Positions 33,729 through 43,072 of a DNA stretch of 64,000 nucleotides are shown one piece after another; position 1 is the stretch's first letter, and each line of letters starts with the position of its first letter. Below the pieces are notes generated by a model, which worked only from the letters and a program-made list of their open reading frames with translations, ran no database searches and was not told where the DNA came from. The translations under genes were made by a program, and so were the position numbers. Source of the stretch: JADJSS01 sp046329815 (GTDB taxonomy: Bacteria; Bacteroidota; Bacteroidia; Chitinophagales; JADIYW01); the NCBI GenBank assembly GCA_046329815.1, contig JAXLTY010000001.1, forward strand, positions 248,001 through 312,000, given 5' to 3'.

Positions 33729-36107
33729 CTATTTCATTTCCACCAACGTAACACCATCACCGCCAAACTGGTCGCTTTCATATTTGTATTCTTTGATGTG
33801 CGGATGCTTTTTCAGGTAGTTTTGCACGACTTGTTTGATGGCACCGGTGCCTCGTCCGTGTAGAATTTTAATTCGATGCATGCCGTACATAATCACTTTG
33901 TCCATAAAATTATCCAGCGCGATGATGGCTTCGTCTTTCATTAAACCGCGTAAATCCAAGTTGTAATCAAACTCAGCTTTTTCAAGCAAAATTTTAGATG
34001 AATATGAATTTTGTTTTGGCGTATGTTTTATCTTTTCATTTACTGCAACCAACTGCGTTAATTTTACTTTGGTTTGCATCGTACCAAAAGCAACCGTTGC
34101 CGTATTATTTTTAATATCAATAATTTCACCGATTTCCGTTCCTTCTTCGAGTTTCACTTTTACACCAATCTTTAATTCTGCTTTATTTGTTTCATTATTC
34201 ACCTGAACGTCATCCAGTTTCTTTTCGATCTGCTCGCGGTTATTATCAATATAATTTCTAACTTCTAAAAATTTTTCTTTATTATTTTTCGCTTCTTTCC
34301 ACTCGCGCATTTCGTTTTCCAGGTTTCTGCTTTCGTTGTTAAATCTATCCAGCAAACGCGCTTCATATTGTTTCAGCAAACGTTTTTTTTCTTTCTCTAA
34401 TTCTTTATTGAGTTGCTGATAACTTTGCGTCAAATCCTGTAGTTGCGTTTCTTTAACCTGCACATTTTTGCGGATACCTTTTATAAATTGCTTTTCCGCC
34501 TGAATATCGCCAAGCACTTCATCCAATGCTTTTTTATTTTCGCCGGTTTTGTTGATTGCATTTTTAATGATATGCTCTTGCAAGCCAGCTTTTTTTGCAA
34601 TCTCAAAAGTGAACGAACTGCCTGGTTGTCCAACCTGCAACTGATACAACGGTTTTAAATTTTTGGTATCAAAAGCCATCGCAGCACTTTGCATATTTTC
34701 AGTCTGTGATGCATAAATTTTCAGGTTATTAAAATGCGTTGTCACCACACCAAATACTTTCTTTTGATGCAGACTCTCCAGTATCGCTTCAGCCATTGGT
34801 CCGCCAAGCGACGGATCCGTGCCCATGCCCATTTCATCAATTAATACTAATGTTTTAGCATTGGCGTACTGTAAAAAATAATTCATATTTGACAAATGCG
34901 AACTGTAAGTACTCAAATCATTTTCGATAGATTGTTCATCACCGATATCCACAAACAGATTATCAAAAATTGACAATACAGAGTTTTCTTTTACAGGAAT
35001 CAACATACCAAACTGAAACATCAACTGCAATAAACCAACAGACTTTAATACAATGGATTTGCCGCCTGCGTTAGGTCCGGAAATCACTACTACTCTGTCT
35101 TTTTCATCTAACAGTAATGTATTGTCGATAATCGGTTTATTCTGTTTTTTATGATGGTGAAACAAAATCGGATGCACAAATTCACGCAAATAAATTTTAC
35201 GGTCTTTAGAAATTTCAGGCATCGAACATTTGTAATTAATCGCGAAATATGCTTTCGCGCGAATCACATCGAGCTCGCTCATCAACACTTGTAAACTATC
35301 TATATTTTCTTTTTGCGGTTGAATTTTTGCCGTTAATTCAACTAATATTTTATGAATTTCGCGACGTTCTTCCAAATGCAATTCAGTTAATTCATTATTC
35401 AAAAAAACAGTTTCATTAGGTTCTATAAAGGTGATGTTTCCGTTTTCACTTTCATCAACAATCAAACCTTTAATCTGTCGTTTATATTCAGCTTTTACTG
35501 ATAGTACGCGTCGTCCTTCGCGAATGGTTTCTTCCGTATCCATTAATAAGTTGGCTTGCTTATGCTTATTTACTACACTGCGAAAGACTGAATTTATTTC
35601 CTGAATTTTTTGATGAATATCTTTTCTGATTTTCGATAAAGTAGGCGTTGCATTTTCTTTTACAATTTCTTTTTCGATGTCAATAATTTTTGTTATCGAT
35701 TGTATCAAACCTAATTCTAATTGATAGTTTGAAATTTTCTCTGACAAAAACGGATACAACTGCTGACGTGCTTTTGGCGTAAAAAAACGAAACACTTCAG
35801 CAACCGCAGTCAATGCATAATACAATTCCACCAATTCTTTTTCTGTCAGGTAATAATTATCAATTTTTAGTTTATTCAAAAAAGGTAATTCATTAAAACC
35901 AAATTGCGGCAATTGCGCGTCGTTCTCAATAATTTCTTTGCTTTCATGCACAACATGTAATTCATTATTTAATTTATCAAAATCAGTAATAAAATTCTGC
36001 TGATGAATTAAATGCTTGCCTAAAGTTCCTGAACATAAATTTTCCAATTCATTCAAGATGAAAGGAAAATCAAGTTTTTGCAACGCGTGCTTTGGAAAAA
36101 TATTCAT
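33729..36107 (-). CDS. mutS2: Endonuclease MutS2
   Basis: A 792-residue MutS-like ATPase without the mismatch-recognition domain. The core and lever helices (residues 1-290) are followed by the ATPase domain with VVISGPNAGGKSIVLKSVG (Walker A) and LVLIDEMGMGTDPSLGGPMAEAIL (Walker B), a long coiled coil, and a C-terminal Smr domain with LDLRGLMKDEAIIALD and ILHGRGTGAIK. In other bacteria MutS2 suppresses recombination or rescues collided ribosomes by means of its Smr domain. Start: the ATG at 36105-36107; a TTG four codons upstream is less likely. A stand-alone gene between the ATP-grasp cluster and the divergent TetR operon. Confidence 0.96.
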   Translation of the reverse strand: MNIFPKHALQKLDFPFILNELENLCSGTLGKHLIHQQNFITDFDKLNNELHVVHESKEIIENDAQLPQFGFNELPFLNKLKIDNYYLTEKELVELYYALTAVAEVFRFFTPKARQQLYPFLSEKISNYQLELGLIQSITKIIDIEKEIVKENATPTLSKIRKDIHQKIQEINSVFRSVVNKHKQANLLMDTEETIREGRRVLSVKAEYKRQIKGLIVDESENGNITFIEPNETVFLNNELTELHLEERREIHKILVELTAKIQPQKENIDSLQVLMSELDVIRAKAYFAINYKCSMPEISKDRKIYLREFVHPILFHHHKKQNKPIIDNTLLLDEKDRVVVISGPNAGGKSIVLKSVGLLQLMFQFGMLIPVKENSVLSIFDNLFVDIGDEQSIENDLSTYSSHLSNMNYFLQYANAKTLVLIDEMGMGTDPSLGGPMAEAILESLHQKKVFGVVTTHFNNLKIYASQTENMQSAAMAFDTKNLKPLYQLQVGQPGSSFTFEIAKKAGLQEHIIKNAINKTGENKKALDEVLGDIQAEKQFIKGIRKNVQVKETQLQDLTQSYQQLNKELEKEKKRLLKQYEARLLDRFNNESRNLENEMREWKEAKNNKEKFLEVRNYIDNNREQIEKKLDDVQVNNETNKAELKIGVKVKLEEGTEIGEIIDIKNNTATVAFGTMQTKVKLTQLVAVNEKIKHTPKQNSYSSKILLEKAEFDYNLDLRGLMKDEAIIALDNFMDKVIMYGMHRIKILHGRGTGAIKQVVQNYLKKHPHIKEYKYESDQFGGDGVTLVEMK

Positions 36108-36186
36108 AATACTTGTCAAAAATAATAATGTGTAAAGTTAATTAAAATTCCTGACAGACAACGACAACGTGACTTTACACAAAGTT

Positions 36187-36220
36187 AATTTGACAATAAA
36201 TATACCAATTGGTATATTTA
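36187..36220 (+). promoter_or_regulatory. Promoter of the TetR operon, leaderless
   Basis: TTTG (36189-36192) as the -33 element and TATATTTA (36213-36220), close to TAnnTTTG, as the -7 element, 20 bases apart. The ATG of the regulator gene begins at 36225, about where transcription would start, so the mRNA is probably leaderless. Confidence 0.7.
36198..36219. promoter_or_regulatory. Operator palindrome of the TetR regulator
   Basis: A perfect 22-bp palindrome, AAATATACCAA / TTGGTATATTT, covers the spacer and the -7 element directly before the tetR-type gene. This is the expected place and shape of an autorepression site. Confidence 0.8.
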
Positions 36221-36224
36221 CAAT

Positions 36225-36839
36225 ATGAAATCAGAGCGAACTCGACAATTTATCATTGAAGCTGCTGCTGGTATTTTTAATACTAAAGGTTATGCTGCAA
36301 CATCGTTATCTGATTTAACGGCTGCCACGAAACTCACAAAAGGCAGTATTTACGGCAATTTTGCCAACAAAGAAGAAGTTGCCCTGGCTGTATTTGATTA
36401 TAATTTTTCGTGTGTCAGTAAAAAAATTACGCATGAAATCATTCAATGCAACACCAACAAAGACAAATTGATGGTTTATGGAAATTTTTATAAAAACGCA
36501 TACAAAAACGGATTGCCTGAAGGCGGTTGTCCTTTGCTGAATACAGCGATTGAAGCAGATGACATGAATGAACCACTTAGAAAAAGAGTGAGTGATATTA
36601 TTTTGCAGTGGAAAAAGAATATTGTACAAATTATTAATAAAGGAATTGAAGCAAATGAGTTTAAAAAAGATACCAATGCAGATGCTGTTGCTTTATCGAT
36701 TATCGCTTTAATAGAAGGCGGAATGATGATCGGTAAAGTGACAAAAAACAATTCATTCTTTGACATAATTATGGATCAGATTCAACATATTATTCACGAA
36801 ATCGAAATTAAAAAACAATCTAAAACAAAATTTAAATGA
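36225..36839 (+). CDS. TetR/AcrR-family transcriptional repressor
   Basis: A 204-residue regulator. The N-terminal helix-turn-helix domain (RQFIIEAAAGIFNTKGYAAT and LTKGSIYGNFANKEEVALAVFDY) is followed by a ligand-binding domain with GCPLLNTAIEADD, a pattern seen in the FadR/AcrR-like group. It overlaps the thiolase gene by ATGA and, with the palindrome over its own promoter, should repress the thiolase and thioesterase genes; the likely inducer is an acyl-CoA or related lipid, inferred from the operon content only. Confidence 0.92.
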   Translation: MKSERTRQFIIEAAAGIFNTKGYAATSLSDLTAATKLTKGSIYGNFANKEEVALAVFDYNFSCVSKKITHEIIQCNTNKDKLMVYGNFYKNAYKNGLPEGGCPLLNTAIEADDMNEPLRKRVSDIILQWKKNIVQIINKGIEANEFKKDTNADAVALSIIALIEGGMMIGKVTKNNSFFDIIMDQIQHIIHEIEIKKQSKTKFK

Positions 36840-38113
36840 CAACTAATAAAACAGCGCGACGAGTAGCAATCATTGGCTATAATCGCATTCCTTTCGCACG
36901 ACAAAATACAGCATACACTACAGCAAGCAATCAGGATATGCTGACAGCAGCATTTAATGGTTTAATTGAAAAATACCATTTACAAGGCGAACTGTTAGGC
37001 GAAGTAGCTGCCGGTGCAGTTATCAAAAGCAGTGCAGATTTAAACTTAACGCGCGAGTGCGTAATGAGTACAGCATTAGACCAACGCACACCGGCTTGCG
37101 ATATACAACAAGCATGTGATACCGGTTTAGAAACTGCTATTTACATAGGAAATAAAATTGCATTAGGACAAATTGAAGTAGGTATTGCAGGTGGTGTTGA
37201 CTCAACCAGTAATGTGCCAATATTAGCGACAGAGCATCTTAAAAGTATTTTATTGGAAGCCAACCGCGCGAAAACCGTGTTAGATAAAATAAAAGTATTT
37301 TCTAAATTAAACATCAAAGATTTTTCGCCGGTAGCACCTGCAAACGTTGAACCGCGCACCGGTTTGGCAATGGGTGGTCATACTGAAATTACTGCAAAAC
37401 ATTACGATATTTCGCGCGAAGATCAGGATCAGCTTGCTTTGGAAAGTCATCAGAAAATGGCGAAAGCGTATGAGGAAGGTTTCTTTGATGATATGCTGAC
37501 ACCATATGCAGGTTTGTCGCGCGACAATAATTTGAGAACTGATTCCACTTTAGAAAAATTAGCAAAACTAAAACCTGCTTTTGATAAAGTAAACGGATCA
37601 TTGACAGCAGGAAATTCAACACCATTAAGCGATGGCGCATCTTGTGTCTTATTAGCAAGCGAAGACTGGGCAAAAGCGCATAACTTACCGGTTTTAGCTT
37701 ATATCACCTTTGCAGAGCTAGCTGCAATAGAATATGTTGAGAACAAACACAATTTATTATTAGCACCAATTTATGCATCAAACAGAATGTTGCAAAAAGC
37801 AGGTTTGACCTTACAGGATTTTGATTTTTATGAAATTCACGAAGCATTTGCTGCACAGGTTTTAGCAACTTTAAAAATCTGGGAAAGCGAAGAATTAAGT
37901 CAAACATTCGGTTTCAAAGCATTAGGAAAAATTGACAGAAGCAAATTAAATGTAAAAGGTAGCAGCTTAGCAGCAGCGCATCCGTTTGCAGCAACAGGTG
38001 GTCGCTTAATTGCCACAGCAGCTAAATTATTAAACGAAAAAGGTTCAGGCAAAGCATTCTTATCGGTTTGCGCTGCAGGTGGACAAGGCATTACTATGAT
38101 CTTAGAGAAATAA
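36836..38113 (+). CDS. Acetyl-CoA acyltransferase (thiolase), FadA2/FadI-like
   Basis: A 425-residue thiolase. The acyl-accepting Cys94 lies in DIQQACDTGLETAIYIG, the His of EIHEAFAAQVL and the proton-donor Cys in LSVCAAGGQGITM complete the active site; GNSTPLSDGA is also typical. It catalyses the reversible cleavage of 3-oxoacyl-CoA. Its overall form resembles mycobacterial FadA2 (Rv0243), which is adjacent to fabG4 there; here a FabG4-like gene is 30 kb away in the same window. It is co-transcribed with the TetR gene (4-base overlap) and the thioesterase gene (10-base gap). Confidence 0.92.
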   Translation: MTTNKTARRVAIIGYNRIPFARQNTAYTTASNQDMLTAAFNGLIEKYHLQGELLGEVAAGAVIKSSADLNLTRECVMSTALDQRTPACDIQQACDTGLETAIYIGNKIALGQIEVGIAGGVDSTSNVPILATEHLKSILLEANRAKTVLDKIKVFSKLNIKDFSPVAPANVEPRTGLAMGGHTEITAKHYDISREDQDQLALESHQKMAKAYEEGFFDDMLTPYAGLSRDNNLRTDSTLEKLAKLKPAFDKVNGSLTAGNSTPLSDGASCVLLASEDWAKAHNLPVLAYITFAELAAIEYVENKHNLLLAPIYASNRMLQKAGLTLQDFDFYEIHEAFAAQVLATLKIWESEELSQTFGFKALGKIDRSKLNVKGSSLAAAHPFAATGGRLIATAAKLLNEKGSGKAFLSVCAAGGQGITMILEK

Positions 38114-38123
38114 AAATTATAAA

Positions 38124-38618
38124 ATGGAACGGACAAAAACATTTAGCTGGCAGGATCCGACTATCGGCGCAACGGAAGCATTGCAAATGGAAGGCATGGA
38201 TTATTTAACCGCTATGTATGATGGTAAATTGCCTGGACCACCAATCATGCACACGCTGGATTTCAAAATGCACAGCATTGAATCCGGCAAAGCCATCTTT
38301 TCGTTTGTGCCGCAGGAATTCCACTACAATCCAATCGGTTCGGTTCATGGCGGCGTGATATCAACGTTGCTGGATTCAGCAATGGGCTGCACGGTACACA
38401 CGCTGATGCCAAAAGGAAAAGCATACACGACATTAGAGTTGAAAGTAAATTTTCTGAAAGCGATCACAAAGAAAAGCGGCGAATTGTTTGCCGTTGGAAA
38501 AATGATTTATAACGGCGGAAGAACTGCGTTGGTAGAAGCGCAAATTATAGATAGTAATAACAAAATTTTTGCGTATGGTGTGAGTACTTGCCTGATATTT
38601 GATGTACAGAAACAGTAA
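38124..38618 (+). CDS. PaaI-family hot-dog thioesterase
   Basis: A 164-residue single hot-dog domain protein. The family core is EFHYNPIGSVHGGVISTLLD (with the N/HGG active-site loop and the catalytic acidic residue), followed by YTTLELKVNFLKAI and ALVEAQIIDSNNKIFAYGV. It hydrolyses acyl-CoA thioesters. It is the last gene of the TetR-thiolase operon and could release products or protect the CoA pool. The preferred acyl chain cannot be inferred. Its end lies 3 bases from the convergent DUF2520 gene. Confidence 0.9.
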   Translation: MERTKTFSWQDPTIGATEALQMEGMDYLTAMYDGKLPGPPIMHTLDFKMHSIESGKAIFSFVPQEFHYNPIGSVHGGVISTLLDSAMGCTVHTLMPKGKAYTTLELKVNFLKAITKKSGELFAVGKMIYNGGRTALVEAQIIDSNNKIFAYGVSTCLIFDVQKQ

Positions 38619-38621
38619 TTA

Positions 38622-39410
38622 TTATTTCTTGTACATTTCCAAAATGGAATTTGTCAGCATTTTATAAATATCAAACAATTTTTCATCTTCTTTCTTTAAA
38701 ATAGAAAGATGCTTGTCAATAATTTCCGAATCATTTCTTTTTGCCGGACCAGTTTGTGCTTCTTTCGGTAAAATGGTATCAATTTTTGTAATGGTTTCAT
38801 GGATTAACGGCATTAATAGTTGATAATCCAATTGATGTTTTTCACAGTAATCTTGTGCTAATGCAAACAGATGATTAGAAAAATTATTTACGAAAACCGC
38901 TGCAATATGTAAGTGTTTGCGTTGTTCGTCAGTGTATTCATATACTTTATTACTGATGATCTTTGCAAATGCAATCAGTTCATTTTTTAATTCAATATTG
39001 TTTGATGTAATCAAAAAAGGAACTTCGTCAATCGCTATTTTCTTTGTTTTTGAAAATGATTGTAATGGATAAAAAATACCACAATTCTTCGCATCACCAA
39101 ACACATCCAGTCCAACAGAACCTGAAGTATGCACCACTTTCAGATCAGGTTTTTTGTTTAAAATCTGAGAAGCTAACTCTTTGATCACATCATCTTTTAC
39201 AGCAAATATCAGTAAGTCAACATTTAAATCCAGTTCTTCCAGATCGCAAATATATTTGGAGTTGGATTGCCAAGCTAAAGTTTCCGAATTATCACAAGTT
39301 TGACTGTAAATCTGTGTAACGGTAATTTCTTTTTTAGAAAACGCTTTAGCTAAATGTGTCGCTACATTTCCTGAGCCGATAAAGGCAATTTTTTGAATGG
39401 AATTTTGCAC
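38622..39410 (-). CDS. Rossmann-fold DUF2520 protein
   Basis: A 262-residue protein with an N-terminal NAD(P)-binding domain (KIAFIGSGNVATHLAKAFSK) and a C-terminal DUF2520 helical domain (CGIFYPLQSFSKTKK, KHLHIAAVFVNNFSNHLFALA, TGPAKRNDSEIIDKHL). Its shape is close to ProC/F420 oxidoreductase-type enzymes; the TGPAxRxD motif is family-typical. The substrate is unknown. The start codon is GTG, with no ATG nearby in frame, placed 2 bases after the ccmF stop, so it probably belongs to the ccm operon. Confidence 0.88.
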   Translation of the reverse strand: MQNSIQKIAFIGSGNVATHLAKAFSKKEITVTQIYSQTCDNSETLAWQSNSKYICDLEELDLNVDLLIFAVKDDVIKELASQILNKKPDLKVVHTSGSVGLDVFGDAKNCGIFYPLQSFSKTKKIAIDEVPFLITSNNIELKNELIAFAKIISNKVYEYTDEQRKHLHIAAVFVNNFSNHLFALAQDYCEKHQLDYQLLMPLIHETITKIDTILPKEAQTGPAKRNDSEIIDKHLSILKKEDEKLFDIYKMLTNSILEMYKK

Positions 39411-39412
39411 GG

Positions 39413-41830
39413 TTATGAATTAACTGTAATGGAGTTTTCTTTTTTTCTGCGTAACATACTCAGTAAAATTCCGAAAACCATAATAAAGCAACCCAGCCAC
39501 AACACATTGATGAATGGAAATTTAATGGCTTTCATAATGATAAATTTATTGAGTTTTTGCTCAACAGATATCTGCATTTTATTTTCTTCAGGAAGAATTT
39601 TTATGATGGAGAAACTGACATTATTTTTTTCGACTTTAGCAGGAACGCTGGTCGCTACTACTTCGCGCACCAAATAAACCGGTTCGATATAATACGAAGT
39701 ATCCAATGATATGAATTTAAGCTTCGCACCAATTGCAATGTCTTTAGGTTGTTTCTGAAAACCAGGAATCGGTGCATCAGGATCGATTTCATCTAACACA
39801 ACAATGCAACGTGATGCTGGAATGGTGTCACCAAGTTTTACCGTATAAGTTTCCTGAATAATTGAATCTGCCTGCGTACCATCATCATTCAAAGGTGTTG
39901 CCGTAATATGCGTGTATAAATCAGATGTTAGTGTTTTTAAAGTCGATGGAACAGGATTATTGCCCATTTTGCTGTTCAACAAAATGTTTGGATGCAATGT
40001 AAATGTGTTTGTAACATTTCCTTTTTTATCTAACTCATCATAACGAACATTGAAATAAATATTGCGCGTTGTAAACGAATCGCCTAAATATGTAACACGG
40101 TAATTCGACATATTAATTGGTTCATTTTGATACAGCAACACGTTTTCAGCGCTTTCTTTTGTGGAAAAACCTTTGCCATAATCAATTCCATATTGATTTA
40201 TGGATAACACTTCTTGTTTGCCTTGCGAAATTAAAATACCAACTAACATTACCGCAAAACCAATGTGCGAAATAGAACCACCACTGATTTTTATATTTCC
40301 TTTCAACACCTGGAATATAAATTGCGCGTTGGCTGTGATAGCAAAAAAGCTGAAAACTATCATTAAGATATAATCAAAACGATAGAGTTTGTATGGTATA
40401 ATAAATACTAATGAAATCAAGACAGATGCGATAAAAGCAACAGATAATCTTTTGAAAACGATATTAATATCAGAGCTTTTATACTTAAAAAACTGTGTTG
40501 TTGCTGCGCCAAATGCAACTAAAGCAGCCATCCAGATTTGTACATTATTGTAATGATTTTTTATATCAGATGGCGGCGCGAATTTCGTGTGAAATATCTT
40601 ATTGATCACAGGAAATGAAGTCATCACGATAATGTGTATCGCAGAAAAAACAAAAATTAACGAACCAATAAATAGCCAAAATTCTCTGGAACTTAATTTT
40701 TCTTCTTCCGGTTTTGAAGGTATTTCATTTTGTTTTATTCTTAGAATCAATAAAATTATTGACGGAATTAAAAACACTAAAATACAAGCAATCAATTGGC
40801 CGCTCATACCTAAATCAGTAAATGAATGCACAGATGCATCACCTAATATTCCGCTCTTGGTTAAGAAAGAAGAATACAGTACCAGCATAAAACAACTGAT
40901 GAAAAAGATATACGTTGCATGCAAAGAATACCCTGAATGTTTGTACGCAATTAACACATGTATAGCTGCTGCGAGCAATAACCACGGCACCAGCGATGCA
41001 TTTTCAACAGGATCCCAAGCCCAGAAACCTCCGAAACTCAGTGCTTCGTAAGCCCAAGCGCCACCCATTAATATACCGGTTCCTAGGATCATCAATGCAA
41101 ATAAACTCCATGGCAAAACTGCTTTTACCCAAGTTTTATACTCGCGCACCCAGAGCGAAGCGATGGCAAATGCCGCTGGAATAGTACATGCTGCAAAACC
41201 TAAAAATAAAGTTGGCGGATGAATGACCATCCAGTAATTTTGTAAGGATGGATTTAAACCGGTTCCGTCTTCGGCAACATAGTCCGGATTCATTTTGAAG
41301 ATCGGAATATCCATGGTGTCGCGCATCAATGCAAACGGACTGCTTCCGAATTTATAATGAAAAACATAAATTCCGAGCAACATAGAACCTAGCATTACTT
41401 GTGCTAATGCGACAATAGTCAGGACAGGACTTTCCCATTCTTTTGCTTTAAAAATCAAAACAATTCCTAACACACCGTGCCAGAACATCCAAAGCAAGGT
41501 GCTGCCTTCCTGACCGCTCCACATGGCTGAAAACTGGTAATAAGTTGGCAACGATTTAGAAGTGTGTTCCCAAACGTATTTATATTCAAAAAAATGTTGG
41601 TGAATAATGAGCAACAACATTGATACAATTCCTACAACAGCAACCGCATGCAGAATAAATAATTTTCTGCCAAAATTTATCCATGCGAAAGATTGCTCTT
41701 GCTTGTCCCTGTTTAGTGTCGCTAATAAGTAAGAAATACAGGCAGCTAAAGATGTAACGAAAGCCAAAATGATGAAAAAGTGACCAATTTTTCCATATAG
41801 CATATTTTGTCCGAGTGCGTGAATGTTCAT
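39413..41830 (-). CDS. ccmF: Cytochrome c maturation heme lyase subunit
   Basis: An 805-residue polytopic membrane protein. The heme-handling WWD-type motif is GGFWAWDPVENASLVPWLLL, and MVIHPPTLFLGFA supplies the conserved His region; about 13-15 membrane helices alternate with a periplasmic domain at about 560-760. CcmF joins heme to apocytochrome c. It lies 48 bases downstream of ccmE; the gap contains a short GTCGTAAGT tandem repeat. The other ccm genes are not in the window. Confidence 0.94.
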   Translation of the reverse strand: MNIHALGQNMLYGKIGHFFIILAFVTSLAACISYLLATLNRDKQEQSFAWINFGRKLFILHAVAVVGIVSMLLLIIHQHFFEYKYVWEHTSKSLPTYYQFSAMWSGQEGSTLLWMFWHGVLGIVLIFKAKEWESPVLTIVALAQVMLGSMLLGIYVFHYKFGSSPFALMRDTMDIPIFKMNPDYVAEDGTGLNPSLQNYWMVIHPPTLFLGFAACTIPAAFAIASLWVREYKTWVKAVLPWSLFALMILGTGILMGGAWAYEALSFGGFWAWDPVENASLVPWLLLAAAIHVLIAYKHSGYSLHATYIFFISCFMLVLYSSFLTKSGILGDASVHSFTDLGMSGQLIACILVFLIPSIILLILRIKQNEIPSKPEEEKLSSREFWLFIGSLIFVFSAIHIIVMTSFPVINKIFHTKFAPPSDIKNHYNNVQIWMAALVAFGAATTQFFKYKSSDINIVFKRLSVAFIASVLISLVFIIPYKLYRFDYILMIVFSFFAITANAQFIFQVLKGNIKISGGSISHIGFAVMLVGILISQGKQEVLSINQYGIDYGKGFSTKESAENVLLYQNEPINMSNYRVTYLGDSFTTRNIYFNVRYDELDKKGNVTNTFTLHPNILLNSKMGNNPVPSTLKTLTSDLYTHITATPLNDDGTQADSIIQETYTVKLGDTIPASRCIVVLDEIDPDAPIPGFQKQPKDIAIGAKLKFISLDTSYYIEPVYLVREVVATSVPAKVEKNNVSFSIIKILPEENKMQISVEQKLNKFIIMKAIKFPFINVLWLGCFIMVFGILLSMLRRKKENSITVNS

Positions 41831-41878
41831 TGTGGTCGTAAGTTGTGAGTCGTAAGTCGTAAGTAAAATTAGATCAGC

Positions 41879-42283
41879 TTAAATAGTTCGTCCGTTGTTG
41901 GCTTGCTGTTCCCTGTTTTTATATTTTGAAGGACATTTCATCAGTATTTCGTTGGCAACAAAAACATCGCCGTTCATTTTTCCGGTAACCACAACTTTTT
42001 CTGATTTTTCAATATCGCGTGGTTTTGCTTTGTTGACAATAACCAATTTTTCTTTCTTTTCTTCATCAATCACATACATGGAAAACTGGTTCGGATTGAT
42101 CTCAGGTTTGTATTCAATTCCTTTTTCTTTATCCAAATAGCCGACAACTGTAAATTCTTTTCCTTCTTTTGCATATTTCGACTCAAAATTTTCATATCTG
42201 CTGAAACTTTTACTCAACATAATTAATAATGTTCCGACTAGAACTGCAACGAAAACAAGTGCTATTATATGTGTACGTTTCAT
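41879..42283 (-). CDS. ccmE: Cytochrome c maturation heme chaperone, CxxxY type
   Basis: A 134-residue protein with an N-terminal membrane anchor (IIALVFVAVLVGTLLIML) and an OB-fold domain. In the E. coli protein His130 in HDENY binds heme covalently; here the equivalent place reads EILMKCPSKYKN, with Cys117 and Tyr121, which fits the CxxxY variant described for some bacteria and archaea. Heme would be bound through Cys rather than His. It is directly upstream of ccmF on the same strand, consistent with a joint role. Confidence 0.93.
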   Translation of the reverse strand: MKRTHIIALVFVAVLVGTLLIMLSKSFSRYENFESKYAKEGKEFTVVGYLDKEKGIEYKPEINPNQFSMYVIDEEKKEKLVIVNKAKPRDIEKSEKVVVTGKMNGDVFVANEILMKCPSKYKNREQQANNGRTI

Positions 42284-42422
42284 ATCTAAACCTTAAAAGA
42301 TTTTTAATAAAAAAAATGCACACCAAAAATACATCACAATCTGTAAATAAAACAGTTATTGATGTTATATAATGATAAACTACTCTTTTTTGAAAAGTAG
42401 TAAATAAATGATTGTAAGTATT

Positions 42423-43010
42423 TTATGATAATTTCGCTGAAATCAGCTTCACAAATTCAGAGCGTGTTGCCTGCTTTTCGAATTCGCCGGTGAATGCTGA
42501 AGTTGTAGTAACTGAATTTTGTTTTTCAATACCACGCATCATCATACACATATGTTTTGCTTCGATAACCACCGCAACGCCAAGCGGATTCAATGCTTCC
42601 TGAATGCAATCACGAATCTGTGTAGTCAGGCGTTCCTGTACCTGTAAACGACGCGCGTAAGCATCTACCACACGGGCAATTTTGCTTAAACCAGTGATTG
42701 TTCCATTTGGAATATAAGCAACGTGCGCTTTTCCAAAAAACGGCAGCATATGATGTTCGCACATCGAATACAATTCTATGTCTTTTACAATCACCATTTG
42801 GTTATGATTTTCGGTGAACATTGCAGAACGTATAATTTTTACAGGATCTAGATTGTAACCGTGTGTAATAAACTGCATTGCTTTACTTACTCGTGATGGC
42901 GTTTTCAGCAAACCTTCTCGTGTTGGATCTTCGCCAAGCAATTTTAAGATTGCTTCGTAATGTTTAACTAATTCCGGGTTTGCTGTAACTTCAGGTGTGT
43001 TATTTGACAT
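42423..43010 (-). CDS. folE: GTP cyclohydrolase I
   Basis: A 195-residue type I enzyme that converts GTP to 7,8-dihydroneopterin triphosphate, the first step of folate/pterin synthesis. Zinc ligands are in LYSMCEHHMLPFFGK and KHMCMMMRGIEKQ; GLSKIARVVDAYARRLQVQERLT is the substrate-binding helix. I choose the ATG at 43008-43010; a TTG nine codons upstream would lengthen it. Length and motifs are normal. The 139-base gap after it toward ccmE holds no gene. Confidence 0.96.
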   Translation of the reverse strand: MSNNTPEVTANPELVKHYEAILKLLGEDPTREGLLKTPSRVSKAMQFITHGYNLDPVKIIRSAMFTENHNQMVIVKDIELYSMCEHHMLPFFGKAHVAYIPNGTITGLSKIARVVDAYARRLQVQERLTTQIRDCIQEALNPLGVAVVIEAKHMCMMMRGIEKQNSVTTTSAFTGEFEKQATRSEFVKLISAKLS

Positions 43011-43072
43011 GATTTGAATTGAGTTGTAAATGTACAAATAACAATAAACATCAAAAAGTCATTTTTGTTTTG

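Noticed and set aside
42384..42409. Possible terminator hairpin downstream of folE (CTACTCTTTT / GAAAAGTAG)
   Set aside because: The stem is imperfect and AT-rich with no clear T-run in the right place; support is too weak.
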